Shown here piece after piece: positions 35,966 to 47,371 of a DNA stretch of 64,000 bases. A model generated the notes under the pieces. The model did not search any database, was not told the origin of the DNA, and saw nothing but the letters and a program-made list of their open reading frames with translations. Position 1 is the first letter of the stretch. Every line of letters begins with the position of its first letter. The position numbers and the translations under genes are program-made. The stretch is from Schistocephalus solidus (taxonomy: Eukaryota > Platyhelminthes > Cestoda > Diphyllobothriidea > Diphyllobothriidae): the NCBI GenBank assembly GCA_017591395.1, contig WEDG01000815.1, forward strand, positions 1-64,000, given 5' to 3'.

Positions 35966-37232
35966 CTAGAGTAAGGTCCGATGGCAATCTCCATAGTTGT
36001 CATAATCTGTCTTGTACATAAGCGGTGCTGTCAGTGGCGCTACCGTTCCGGGGTCTAAAACAGAGTACAAAGAAGGTAGAATGTTAAAAACACGTTAAAA
36101 AGCCGATAATTAACGTAATTTTCATCTTCTTATCAACCAGTAAAGGTTCCTGCCAGAAAAAACATTTTTCAAGAAAGCGTTAGTTTTAACTAGTAAATTA
36201 TAGCTTTAAACTGATTTGCTTTAAAAACAGGAACATCCTCACCATAGACTCACAAGTTAGCCTTATTCAACTCGCAGAAATCAAAAAAAGGTAAAAAGGA
36301 TTTCGAGAACGATTGCTGCGCATGCTTCATGATAAAATAATATACACATAGAACCCTCCGTAACGTGAATCTCATAGTTATTGATAAGGACATGTAAGAA
36401 ACAACTTTTTCCACTTGAAAACACCTTAAATATTTTGCTTCATTCTGCACTTTCTCAGCTGTGGCCAAAAGGCAAGGTTTTCGGTACTAAAGGTGAATCA
36501 GTACTGAAAACAAATCACCCATAATTTAAAGAAAGCACATAATCTTGCTCAGGTGAACATCTGATAATAGCTCGAATTGTACGTCGAACCAAACATTTGT
36601 CGCATTACATTGATAAAATAAAGTGAATCCGAAAAAGTTTAAGCTATTATGACTATTCTTTTTAAAAAAGCATACCTGGCAGAACATATGGAGTATCTAT
36701 GGGACAGATCCGTGCTGCCTTAGCGAGAGCAGTTGACGAACCATCATAGCTTTCCATGTACAGAGTTTTGAAACCACTAAAAAACAAATTTTAACATTTA
36801 TTACCTTTGCGAAAACTCTTAAAATATTTAATTTTATTTTTATATTGACTGGACTTGACTTAATTACATTATAGTAAAAAGAAAAACGAACTTCCATACC
36901 CCTGTGACTAAATGCCAAAAATTACAACCCACAACCTTAATGCGAAATCCACCTGGACGAGTAGCAGCGGACAAAAGGATATTATAATTAATTTGGTGGA
37001 AGGTTTTAATGAAATTATGTTTAGTTAGAAATCCATGACATCATTATATAGAGAAATCAGTCATTTGGTACAAGTTTCTTATTGCAAAGTGAAACAGATG
37101 CAATGATTATCTGACCTGTGCGGAACAGTGACGGGAGCTGGTGGATTGCGACGTATTTTGGTTTCAAATTTGAATTTCAGTTCGTCGCGCATGGGGAATT
37201 GTTGACGGGGAACGTTTTCCTCGGTAACTGGG
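35966..37232 (-). CDS. 3' end of an unidentified host gene, three exons
   Basis: Exon 37116-37232 (acceptor TTTTTTTCTGCTTTCCAG, donor GTCAGA) reads PVTEENVPRQQFPMRDELKF, then KFETKIRRNPPAPVTVPH. Exon 36676-36776 (acceptor TTGTTTTTTAG, donor GTATGC) reads GFKTLYMESYDGSSTALAKA, then ARICPIDTPYVLP. The last exon, 35966-36054 (acceptor CTCTGTTTTAG), reads PGTVAPLTAPLMYKTDYDNY, then GDCHRTLL and a TAG stop. Split codons give Ser and Asp at the two joins, so all phases agree. Introns are 339 and 621 nt. The Pro- and Tyr-rich short motifs resemble the style of small axonemal microtubule-inner proteins, but I cannot name a family. Upstream exons are missing. Confidence 0.62.
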
Positions 37233-38073
37233 CTGGAAAGCAGAAAAAAATATTGATTGTTTGCCTTTGTATAGATTCAAAAGAAAGTCGGCAAAGCCTC
37301 CCTTTAAACTCTGTTCGGTTTCCTTAAATTTATGAATAAAAAAAGTCATTACGCAGTCATAAAAACGATAAAATCACCATATAGACTAAAACAGACCATA
37401 CTTTGTAATAAAAATCGTCGGAAATACATTGCAAGTGGAGCAGTAAGTGTCTGGGCTCAGACCCGATGTTCAGATCTCCAAAGTTCACAAAGGTGAGTGG
37501 CGAAAAATACGAATTATTTTGTTTCGAATAAAAAAAATAGAAAAAAGGACGAAAAATAAGAATTGATTGCTAGAATATTTTCACATTGGGTGCATTTTTA
37601 GCAAATATATGCATAAACACGGTGTTTCTCACGTGAGTACCTTACAGAACGATTGCATTTCCAAGCTTGGGTTGCGGTTAAATCTCGTACAAATGAATGA
37701 TCACAAAGAACTTCAATTGTACAGAGTTAAAGTCACACATTATTACAAGTAAACATTTTACGGCATTTTTTACGGCTTGTTAAATATCACTCCCTTGACA
37801 TTTTGACGAATCCTGCGGCGATGAGTTTTGTACAGTCAGCTTCCTAAGGCTAGTGGAATTTGCAGAAGGCATGCACGGATATCTAAGGAAAAACTTTATA
37901 TAGAGCCATGAAGCGTGCTATCCAATTCGGTCCTTTAAAGTACAATGCTTTTTAAGACTGAAATAGTAAAAGGCACATGGTTATCGGTCCATATTTTTAA
38001 CACGAAGATTATTTATACTATTCCATTCAGTAAAGTCTTATATGAAGCGGGATTTGATTAAAAAAATATAGGC

Positions 38074-38821
38074 TCACTTATTTTTCAACCCGTAACCCCA
38101 GGCCTTCGGAGCTTTGTTAGTTTCCCAGTGTGTTAGAATATCCTTCTTTGGGTAACCCTTTAACTCATCAGGGTGCCACGAACGGTGAGTCTTCAAGTTT
38201 GTTGTCAAGTAGGGATCTAACTGACGCATAACTTCTGAACTTATAGGCGGAACGTTGCCACCACTCCATTTGTCCTCAATATTTTTGGCCAGTTTTTCCT
38301 AATGAAAATGGGAACGCGATGATTTTTCTACCTTGTCAAATTCGTGAGGATCATATTCATTAAGAAGAAAATTCTTTATCCCAAGAAGATCCTTGGGTTC
38401 AGATAGTGGTTCTGGAGCCTTAAATGCCTCATGGGTTTCCGATAATTGATTTCGAGGGCTCAGGGATCGCCTCCAAGGCCTTTTATTAGACACGAAGCGA
38501 TAATCTTTGAGATAATTGACTTTTTCCAATGAAGGAGCCATATTATGCAGGGGTTCTTGTTTAAGGGGCTCAGAATTGTCCTTTTGGTTATGAAAATGTT
38601 GGTATGTAGTTTTAAAATGCGCTTGACTTGTCAATTCACATGGTTTATCTAAGGTCGGAGGTAAATTTTCACCTAAATGACTCTGGAAAAGTGTTAAAAG
38701 TTTGTTTCCGAACCTGCTCATCATGAGAAGGAAAATAAAATCGTGATCTCCAATGATGCCCCACGCCATGAGATGTTTGAAACACATCATTTGTTTTCAA
38801 GGCATCCATGCGCTTTTCCAT
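38074..38821 (-). CDS. Complete small three-exon gene, unidentified
   Basis: The ATG is at 38821 (context CTCATGG). Exon 1 (38673-38821) reads MEKRMDALKTNDVFQTSHGV, then GHHWRSRFYFPSHDEQ. A 46-nt intron follows (38627-38672, GTGAAA...GACAAG). Exon 2 (38332-38626, 98 codons) is Pro/Lys/His rich and ends NEYDPHEFDK. A 33-nt intron follows (38299-38331, GTAGAA...TTTTCATTAG). Exon 3 (38074-38298) begins EKLAKNIEDKWSGGNVPP and ends THWETNKAPKAWGYGLKNK with a TGA stop. The predicted protein is 222 aa with no signal peptide or membrane segment. Phases agree exactly across both introns. The second intron is well supported; the first has a weaker acceptor, and without it the frame stays open but upstream coding would be lost. 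The aromatic/Pro tail is again in the style of axonemal proteins; the function is unknown. Confidence 0.65.
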
Positions 38822-39080
38822 GAGTTTAAAAAAGCGCAATCAAATAAAACACTGTAGTCATGACACCGTTAGTAATTGTAGGTCAATTCAGTATGATATA
38901 AAGTTGCTGATTTTCGTTTAGTATTTCATAATTTTATTCGGATCTTCATGACAAGCAATCTAATAAAATAGTACCAATTACAATCTAAGCACGGGTTATT
39001 CACGAAATTTAAAGACTGCCAAAATTTTTGTGCTTTTGGAAACTGAAAGCTATTTTCTGTCTCCTTTTCCGCATTAATAA

Positions 39081-40572
39081 TAAGTCACTTTAAGTCACTT
39101 TAAGTCACTTTATTGAGGGATGTAGGCTTTCGCCCTTGAGCTTCCTATTCACATGCAAAAATATCAATAGTACGAACGTTTACAGTGATATATCTGACAA
39201 ATGAAAACGTAAGGTCCTCGATATGTGTGGGCCAGGCGCAACCTGCCACTGTTTACACAATCTTCATTTTATTGATAAAAGTTTCTCAGAAAATGAGTAT
39301 CTAGTTTGAATTTTAATGTGTCAACAGTTTCTGAAAGGACCACCTCGTCATGGGAGTCCGTTCCATGCTCCAACGACCCTCTGCGAAAAGGCGTTCCAAC
39401 GGACTTCCGTGTGGACAAACTTCCTCTGCAGTTTAAAGGGATGACCCGGCAGATGTTTCGTCCCAGCCAATTCGAAGAAGTCAGAAAATTCTAGGGCACA
39501 ATCGCGGCCTCTGACAATCCGGTAGGTTTGGATGAGAGCACCGCATAGTTGCCTGTAATTTAGAGGAAACAAATCAAGTTCAACCAGTCTGGCTTCGTAA
39601 TGCAGATGACTTAGATTCTTGACCATCTTCATAGCCCTCGCCTGCACTCGTTCCAGCTATAGATGACCCTTCTGAAACCACGGACGCCAGGCCTGGATGG
39701 CATATTCCAAGTGAGATCGAACAAATACTCCGTAGGTTTTCCGGAACAGTTCCTTATCAATCTGCACAAATCCACGTCTGAGCGCAAATAAGACCTGTGT
39801 AGCGCGTTTAGCTGCCTTTAAACACTGTGAAGATGGTTTTAGTGAGGAGTTTATTAGAACACCGAGGTCCTTCCGTTCCTCAAAAATTGAAAGGGGCTGC
39901 CTATTGAGAATGTATTGGTAGGAATCATCCTTCTCACTGGTCCTTCTTGTACGCAGTCTTAGCACCACACACTTCCCAACGTTAAAATTTAAGAGCCAAC
40001 GAGCAGACCAGCTGCTAAGACGGTTGAGATCCTCTTGAAGTGCGTGCCTATTGAAATCAGATCTGATGACCCTCCACAATTTAACATCATCTGCAAACAT
40101 GATGGCGCTGCAATCCAGGTCGTCGACACAGTCAGTGATGTACACTAAGAACAGTAACGGCCCTAATACCGAGCCTTGGGGGACCCCACTAAGAACCGGA
40201 GTAGGTGTTGACTTAGAGGTATCGACGCACACAGTTTGCAATCAATCTGTAAGAAAGTCTGCGATCCATGTCAGCAGCATTCCTCTTATGCCGATTTCAG
40301 ATAGTTTGTAGATGAGACGTTTGTGTGGGACACTGTCAAACGCCTTCTTGAAATCAGTGTATATGACGTCAACCCTACCATTTTCGTCCAGTGCACGAGT
40401 CCACTGCTCTGTGGAGAGTAATAAACTAGAAAGACAGGAGCGATTTTGTCTGAAGCCATGCTGGAGGTCTGAGAGTAATTGGTTTTCCTCAAGGAATATC
40501 ATGGTTGCCTTCTTGATTATTGATTCCATTATTTTACAGCAAATGGAGGTTAGGCTGACAGGCCGATAATTG
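39081..40572 (-). mobile_element. LINE family 1 (CR1-like), copy C/E, 3' part
   Basis: Minus strand: the RT second half, C-terminal region and 3' UTR. The 3' end has a small hairpin with a GNRA loop (GGGC-GAAA-GCCT, 39124-39135). Then come CTCAATAAAG and three 10-bp units, written TAAGTCACTT on plus (39081-39110), i.e. AAGTGACTTA on the element strand. The part ends at 40572, in the middle of the RT motif NYRPISLTS, where a family 2 element begins. It continues at 43253. Confidence 0.85.
39348..40572 (-). pseudogene. LINE family 1 ORF2, second half of RT (copy C/E)
   Basis: Minus strand motifs in order: ISLTSICCKIME; LQHGFRQNRSCLSSLLLS; YTDFKKAFDSVPHKRLIYKL; SGVPQGSVLGPLLFLVYI; MFADDVKLW (FADD at 40086-40097, catalytic pair intact); WSARWLLNFNVGKCVVLRL; KDLGVLINSSLKPSSQCLKA; and the C-terminal HLEYAIQAWRPW, YEARLVELDLFPLNYRQL and HPFKLQRKFVHTEVRWNAF. 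One stop lies between the 40529 and 40241 frames and another at 39657. This is among the better preserved RT halves in the window. Confidence 0.85.
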
Positions 40573-43252
40573 TTTTTATTTATTTTTTATTTAGAATTTA
40601 TATTTGGTTAGCACCGGGAAGGTACTGTCTAAGCAAACATTAGTAACGAAATAAAGTTATGACAATGTGTGCAGATAAAATGTACAAATTCATAAATTGT
40701 CCTGCTATGTCAACAGTTAGCAATGTTTTTAAAAATTAATGGTGAACTAGACAAAAATAGGCAGTGAAAAAAAACTCCTACCATGAAAATGGAGGCAGAG
40801 TTCGATAGGCCTTCATTTTTCGAATAGAAGGTAAACAAACTGCTTAGGAAAAAAATAGTCAGGTGGTAGAATAGGGTAATACGGCAGTAGCATTTCAGAA
40901 TGAGATAATGAAACGTCGAGGTGATTCGTTCTTGATCACTTAGGCGTATGAAACAGAATCTCACGAAAATGCGTCAATGAGCTTAAGTCCTCAGCATCAT
41001 AGGATCCAGAATTGAATTCTGATGATGGTTAGTATCCAAAGAAACCGCAGCATTTAAGACTGTGGACCACCGAATTTGTACGTCCGAATGACGTCATCGT
41101 TTGGAGGACGGGTGATATAAGGAGACATTATAGTTCATGGGCGTCTCCAGGTAGCGTAAATATAGTTTCAAGAGGGTTACTCAAATTCCCGATGGTCCTT
41201 TTCTCCGAGTCATGGGGAAAGCTACTGGGAAAAGATGAGGAAAATAAAAAGGTTAATAGAATCAGTGTTAAGATAAATGTGCAGTCTTCGCTTGAATGCA
41301 GATAGACTAGTTAACGACCTTATTTCAATTGGCAAGTTATTCCAAAGAAAAACTATACCTAGAAGCAAAGAAGAGAGAGCGTTTACAAGTGGAGGATGCA
41401 GGGGAGGTATAATTAGTTCAGAATTTCTTAGGTTATAAGGAAGACTAACGGGGGTAATGACAGAAAGCTTTTGGGAGAGTTGAACTATTATTAAGACGAA
41501 AAAGGAGACAAAAGCCTGCTTCAAGTCTCCTGACCCAAAAGAAATTTTAGCTTCGTTAGCTGGCATCTTGTTGAGTAGGAAGTAGTTAAAAAGAGTCGGA
41601 TATAGGAGTTTTTGGTGAAATTTCTTTGAACATTTTCAATTTTTGAACGGCTAGATTCGTTCATCAAACCGAAGAAAGGACAGCAAAAATTCAAGAATGG
41701 GAAGTACAAACATGTACGATAAAAGTCTTAATTTAATTTCAGGAAGGTAGAAATTATAAGAAATAAAGCCGCAAAATCTGAGCAGCTTTTGGCCGTAATT
41801 CTATCGGCATGAGGCGAAAGATCTAATTTATTGGTGTAGCTTAAGCCCAAGTCCTTGATGGAGAACATTCAATCATATGGCAACCTTCAAAGATAAGAGG
41901 TTGCGGCAGCCTTACAGGCCCAAAACTCATGTAGCGACACTTAGTAGGTGAGAACTCCATTAGCCATGTGGATCTCCAGGCCGAAAGAGCGTCTAAGTCT
42001 GAATGAATTTGTTCTAGGCACCGTTCGGTTGTAGAGTTAGAGAAAGAATAAACGCATTTGAGATCATCAGCATAAATAAAAGATTGAGAATGTTTAACTA
42101 TCGATGAAATATCATTTTATATACAGTAAGAACAACAAAGGACCCTAATACGGTACCTTGAAGGACACCACTGACAATCGGGGTAGGACTTGAGTACGAG
42201 GACCCTACTAAAACTTTTTGTTTTCGATCATTTAGGTATGATCTAATAAAAGTCAGTAAGGGGACTACGGAATCCTATAGCTTCTAGTTTAGCTAGAAGT
42301 CGTTTATGAGGCACCTTATCGAATGCCTTACTAAGATCAAAATAAATAACTACTACAGATAGATGATCATTACGAAGAGAGGTTAGTAGATTTAGAAAAG
42401 ACATGTGGCAGGTTTCACAAGAACGGTCCGGTAAGAAGCCGTGTTGGGATAAGTTGATAATTTTATTGCTTATGCAAAAATCCGTGATTTGTTTTGCAAT
42501 TAGTTTTTTCGAAGAGTTTAGCAAGAGAGGGCGTTTTATGAACACCACGATAGTTATGAATGTCCGAGCGGGAACCAGATTTAAAAACTGGTATTATAAT
42601 AGAAGTTTTCCAATAATCGGGGAAGAAACCATTTACGAGAAATACTGAGTATAATTTGCTTAGTAAAGGTGGAAAATCCCTTAACTGTTTAATAAGTGAG
42701 TTTGGAATGTTATCAGTTCCAACTGAATGTGAATTTTTAGGTGAGCTATTTCTTTTTGAATACATGAAGGCGAGAAATTAATAGTTGTTAGAAGTGAATT
42801 TGAAAGCAGAGGAATTGTGGGAGTGGGGCTAGTTTCAGTGGTAAAGTGGTTGGCAAAAACGAGTTTAACAATTCTGCTTTGCCCAAATCATCTGTAACAA
42901 ATTTTCTGTTACAGTCGAGTAAGGGCGGAGTTACATTCAGACGCTTAGCCGATGACCGAATATGAAAGATTTGAGCAACAGATTTGGATGAATTGGCATC
43001 ACTTAGTGCCCGAGACTCCCTACGCTTATCTCGCGCGAGCCTTATTCTCGATGCTAATTCAAATATTTGTGCAATCCTTAAATGAACTGACAAAGAGCTT
43101 TTTAGATGAATCTTTTTAAGTTGCTTTCGTAATTTTTTAAGTCTGTTCTGGAGAAAATGCGGAACAGTAGAAGAAGCTGAATGTGAATTAAAAATCTTAA
43201 ACGGGATAAAAGACTGGATTTTTTCTGTGAGGCTCTGCAATAGCTCACAGAC
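40573..43252 (-). mobile_element. LINE family 2, copy D, 5'-truncated, inserted in the family 1 RT
   Basis: Its minus-strand 3' end has an AT tail (ATTCTAAATAAAAAATAAATAAAAA), the terminal hairpin (AGCACC 40610-40615 with GGTACT 40621-40626, plus-strand writing) and a decayed long stem (CTCCTACCAT 40775-40784). The 5' end is at about 43252 (GAGCTATTGCAGAGCC), matching position ~57745 of the fuller copy at 56935-60335, so it is truncated. It splits the family 1 element between GATCTAATG and CAATTATCGG, which are four bases apart in the uninterrupted copy at 54715-54735. No clear target-site duplication. Confidence 0.88.
41222..43245 (-). pseudogene. LINE family 2 ORF2 relic (copy D)
   Basis: Minus strand order: linker SLTEKIQSFIPFKIFNSHSA and FELASRIRLARDKRRESRAL; then NSHSVGTDNIPNSLIKQL, PVFKSGSRSDIHNYRGV, SNKIINLSQHGFLPDRSCET and VIYFDLSKAFDKVPHKRLLA. 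The catalytic YADD is intact (42063-42074). The C-terminal parts are FFGLMNESSRSKIENVQRN and FLWNNLPIEIRSLTSLSAFK. Frameshifts and stops separate the blocks. RT classification is firm; the clade is within the CR1/L2/jockey group, not further resolved. Confidence 0.82.
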
Positions 43253-44700
43253 ATTAGATCAAGCACCACTCTTGTATATGAGGTATATATTTGCTGCCTC
43301 CATTCGGATGGCAGTTTCCCCGATTCAAATGACGAATTAAATATATGCGCTAGTGGTTTGGACAGTTCGCTGGCCAGTTCTTTCAAGAACTTGGCCGGTA
43401 TATCGTCCGGACCAGATGACTTCGCTTCTTTCAGATTTCGCAGTTCTAGTTCCACGAGAGGTTCCTGGAAGATTATATATTCAAGCACTGGACCGGCGTA
43501 TATAACAGCACTGTTGACGTGGTCAAGCTGAAGTTTTGGTTCTCTAGTGAAAACCGAGGCAAAAAACCGACCTAAGTACTCGGCTTTGTCGCAATTTTCA
43601 ACGACTTCAGCACCATTCCCATCCATGAGTACTGCTACTGGGTCCTTGTTTTTTAGTCGGCTATTGATATAATGGAATAAAAGTTTTTGGTTTATATTCA
43701 GCCTGTTGAATAATTTTTGATTCATAGTTCTTCCTTGCCTGACGGATCATTCTTTTTACAGCGTTTCTTTGATGACGAAATTCTTTGAGATGCTCTGCTG
43801 ACCCTGTTTGCCTGAATATCTTCCATTTTTTATTCTTCTTCTTTATCTGCCTTTTAAGTTCTCTTGTTAACAAGGTGGGCGACTATTCTTTTTTTGCACC
43901 TTCACTTGACAAAAGCGTTCAATCAGATCGAGTGAGACTGTCTTAAATGATCGCCAGTCATCCTCTGGATTCCCTTTAAGCAAACAATCCCATCTCATAG
44001 ACATCAGTTCTTTCCTCATCGCGTTAAAATCAGCCTTCCATATATTTCGCTTGCATTCCGTTCCATTCTGGCGCTGAGAATAAAGTAAATACAAGGTCCA
44101 GGCAATTTGCTCTCTGGTTCTCTCTAAATCTCGCTGGAATGTTAACCTTCTTTACCAGAGGTTGGTCGAGAGTGAGATCCATTAGCTTGTGGCCGAAGGA
44201 AGTTGGTGCACCATCAACTGTCAGATTAACCCAGTCTACTATAGGTGCATTGAAATCTCCAGCAATAAGCACCTCCTGGTGACTTGCTACTTCCTTGAGC
44301 AAATGGAGAAGGGACTCATCAGCTGCACTTGGAAATGTTGGGTGGTCTGTAGATCGTCAGAATTTTAGGTTCTGTGAACACTCCTTTTTATTCTTTATCC
44401 AGAGAAAATTCATATTCAGGGAAGATGGAGTGTGCTCGTTCGACTGCCGAGATTCCTGTCCCTAACATATACGGCCACTCCTCCTCCCTTTCTATTTTCT
44501 CGGTCTTTTCGAAAAATTTGGTATCCATTAATCGAAACCTCGCTATTCGCGATTTCGGCTTTGAGCCACGTTTCCGTAATTGCAACGATATCGGAGGTTT
44601 GGTCTGATACTAATGCTTTGAGTTCATTTACTTTCGATAGGAGACTCTGAGCATTGGTATATAAACATCTCAATTTAGACTGGGTAACTCCTCCATACAG
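43253..44700 (-). pseudogene. LINE family 1 ORF2, endonuclease and RT start (copy C/E)
   Basis: Minus strand: CLYTNAQSLLSKVNELKALV, VAITETWLKAEI, GYQIFRKDRENRKGGGVAVY, then IAGDFNAPIVDWVNL (44030-44302), and a linker with LTRELKRQIKKKNKKWKIF. The RT palm start EAKSSGPDDIPAKFLKELAS follows, up to the break point next to NYRP. Frames change about five times. Confidence 0.82.
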
Positions 44701-44989
44701 ACTTCTGCGTATTTCGCGCGATTGAATACTAGTCTGTCATTGTTTTCCGAGATGAACTGGTGTCCATCCCGCCGACGCTGTGTTCTGATGAGTGGACGTC
44801 ATCCGAGTTCTGGAGCACCTTCTTTGTATTATTCAAGCTCTGTACAGTTGGGTTCATCGTATTTAGTGTCCTCCGTCTCGGCGAGAATCCACCTTGATTA
44901 TGTACGGGGTCTGCCATAAGAAAGACCTCTTTATCACTTTTATTTCCCCGTCCTTTATTTTGAGCCATTTTCCCCCTGCTTGGTCCTCC

Positions 44990-46524
44990 TCTTCAGTTCT
45001 GCTCTCAGCATCCTCATTTAGTACCTTTCCTTGGGTTCGTAATCCGGCTAAAAAAACACATCCCTGTGTGAGCTACGGAGAGCCGTTCTCCGTTCTAGGA
45101 GGCGTGAAGCCTGAACATCATTTTCAAGAATGATTGTAAGAGGCCTTGGTGATGATATTTCATGTGAAACATCCGCTTTTCCTAAACGGAATGCTTTGTG
45201 CACTGTTACGCATTCGCCATCTCGAAGAATCGAATATGAGTATTCTCGGAAAAGACTGAGGTCATGTTCTACCCTTTCCTTTGCAATCAGAGAAGTGGAC
45301 TCGGGAACCCCTTTAATAACGAGATTTCGTTTTCGGTCGAAATGTATGTTTGGTGACTTTGAGTTCAGATTTGTTGATAGAGCATCAGTATTAGGAAGAA
45401 TGCTACTCTGGTTGACGATGTTATTTTCGTCAGTATGAGCAACTATTCCTAAAGTTAATGCCAAACCCCTTTTGGAAACTTTGCCAATTGGTCCTCCACT
45501 TGCTCCTGTATTACCGACAGAGGATTGCACTTGAGCATCTTTATTGGTAAGAACGAGCTTTTTCGGAGTTCAAACCACTTTTTTTGTGAAAGCTTCTTGG
45601 CCCTTTTCGCCTTCAAATTCTTCGTCTTAGGTGCTTCAAATTCGACGTGCTTTTCAACTTCACCCTTTTTTGTATCATTCAGTGACGATGCCGCATATGT
45701 TTGTGTATCCAGTACATTTCTGCTTCTGTCTAAGCTCGATGACAGTAGAAGGTGCATGAGCTGGTTTGATCTCCCTTTTGAAGCTCTGTAGACGCAATGT
45801 CTTTAAGCTCTACATGAGGTATTCTTGAGGAAGCAATATTTGCATACGCTATTTCTTTGGTTGGAATTCTCGTTGCTGCGGGTGTTTTTTTTCCGGGTGA
45901 ACTTTGAACCTTCTCTTTGAGATCGGCCATTTATTGTTTCAAGTTACTTATCTCTTTCTACATCAATAAAAATTTCTGCAAGAGATTTAAACATACCATG
46001 CACTTTTCGTCCTCGTAGATGACATTCATTAGTGTTCCCAGGCTTTTGCCCGCTTGGCAGGAGGAGAAGTGGTAACAGAATATCTGTCTTTGTCATCTTT
46101 TTTTGTTTGGATACAATTTTGTTTTCCAAATTGTCGTGAAGACGTAGCGCATTGGCTATGCTCGTCGCAACATGAATCTGCGACCAGGGTCGAAATCCTG
46201 CCCGCGATGCGAATTTTTTTCCTCAGCACAGATGAGTCCTGAGCGTCTGCGTTTTCCATACCTCTTATGACTGTATTCGAATGCATTTAATTTATAAATC
46301 CTCTTAAATAACTGGGCTCGGATGCAATAGTATTCAGCAGTCAGACTTCTAATAAGCATGCAACGACTCAGCCTTTGTTGCGACTTCTCCCTCCCTGATG
46401 AAAGCAGATTAGAGCAGCACACCGCTGGCGTGAATTTGGAAGCAAGTGAACGCTGAAGCTTGTATTTCTCGTAGGGATAATGTCCTGGACGTAGTTCAGA
46501 TTTTCTGTGGATTTCAGCACTCAT
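44990..46524 (-). pseudogene. LINE family 1 ORF1 relic (copy C/E)
   Basis: The minus strand N-terminal region has a Cys/His cluster (ADSCCDEHSQCATSSRQFGK). A middle part has KRAKKLSQKKW, and the RNA-binding core is at 45048-45530: RKRNLVIKGVPESTSLIAKE, then HKAFRLGKADVSHE and SPRPLTIILENDVQASRLLE. That is the RRM-like fold of CR1/L1-type ORF1 proteins (family knowledge). It ends LRSSHRDVFF, followed by a frame with AGLRTQGKV. Three or more frame changes. Confidence 0.7.
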
Positions 46525-46559
46525 CCCCTTTTTTGGTTCATTAAAACTAAGTTCTTATT

Positions 46560-47110
46560 TCTTGATTATATTTCTTCCCACATATTTCAAGTTTAAATGC
46601 TCTCTCTATTTTGCTTCCAGGTGTAGCTTCCCTTGGAATAACCTAACAATCGAGATAAAGTTGTCAAATAGTCTATCTGCTTCCCAGCGAAGACTGCGAA
46701 TTTATCATAACACTAACTCGGTACTCTTTTATTTTCATAATTTTTTCCGAGCAGCTTTTTGCATGACTCTGTGAAAGGACAATCGGAAATTAAGGAGATT
46801 ATCTTCAAATTACTCTTGCATACATCGAGTCCCCAATGAACCACATGGTCTCCATAAGCCGTCTACCATATAAATAATACGAGTCGTACTAAAGCGAACG
46901 GTTAAAACCCCATCAATTTCGTTTGCCGCTTACTATAATCAAATTTCCAATGTGGCTACTGTGATGTCGAGATCCATCGTCCATTTCAGTTTTTCCCAAG
47001 TTCTCAGGTGAACTGGTCTCCCGAGCACACAATAATGATATTTCGTTGCTAAACTCGGTTCATAGTTTAACCCTACGCTCAGAAACAACCTACTCTGCTC
47101 CTTCTATCCG
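46560..47110 (+). mobile_element. LINE family 2-like 3' fragment (plus)
   Basis: Contains the last ORF2 residues CSLYFASRCSFPWNNLTIEI, then LSASQRRLRIYHNTNS, and a 3' UTR that follows family 2 (GACTCTGTGAAAGGACAATC; ATCGAGTCCCC) but is more diverged. It abuts the 5' end of copy C/E in the opposite orientation. Confidence 0.65.
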
Positions 47111-47371
47111 TCCGCAAGGTAGTTTTTACTCCTGACCTTTCTTTGGGGTCACCTGTACTCTTCCCTTAATTTACTTGCATACATTATTTTACTACTTCAT
47201 TTTTAGTTCACAACGTTGTTGTAAAAATCCGTGGATATTTTTGAACAACATCTCATTGTTTCTAGATATCAGAGAAAGCTATATGTATCCTGGCCGTGAT
47301 CAGGTGATCCTTTGTTAATTTTAACGAAGAGCTTTTATGGTCACGTGTTTGGAACATTTGTCTAGCTGGTT

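Larger units (their letters stand above)
43253..46530 (-). mobile_element. LINE family 1 (CR1-like), copy C/E, 5' part
   Basis: Minus strand continuation of 39081-40572: ORF1, the endonuclease and the first part of the RT. With the 3' part the element is about 4.8 kb, near full length. The 5' limit (~46530) is the first ORF1-like codons. Beyond it lies a family 2 fragment on the opposite strand. Confidence 0.8.

Noticed and set aside
37402..37480. Possible further upstream exon of the 37-kb gene (FGDLNIGSEPRH or YCSTCNVFPT frame)
   Set aside because: A GTATGG donor is present, but the attractive frame is in the wrong phase for the next exon and no good acceptor is seen.
39081..39111. Short direct repeats that could be mistaken for a CRISPR-like or satellite array
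   Set aside because: They are three 10-bp units at the end of a LINE and recur at other family 1 3' ends.
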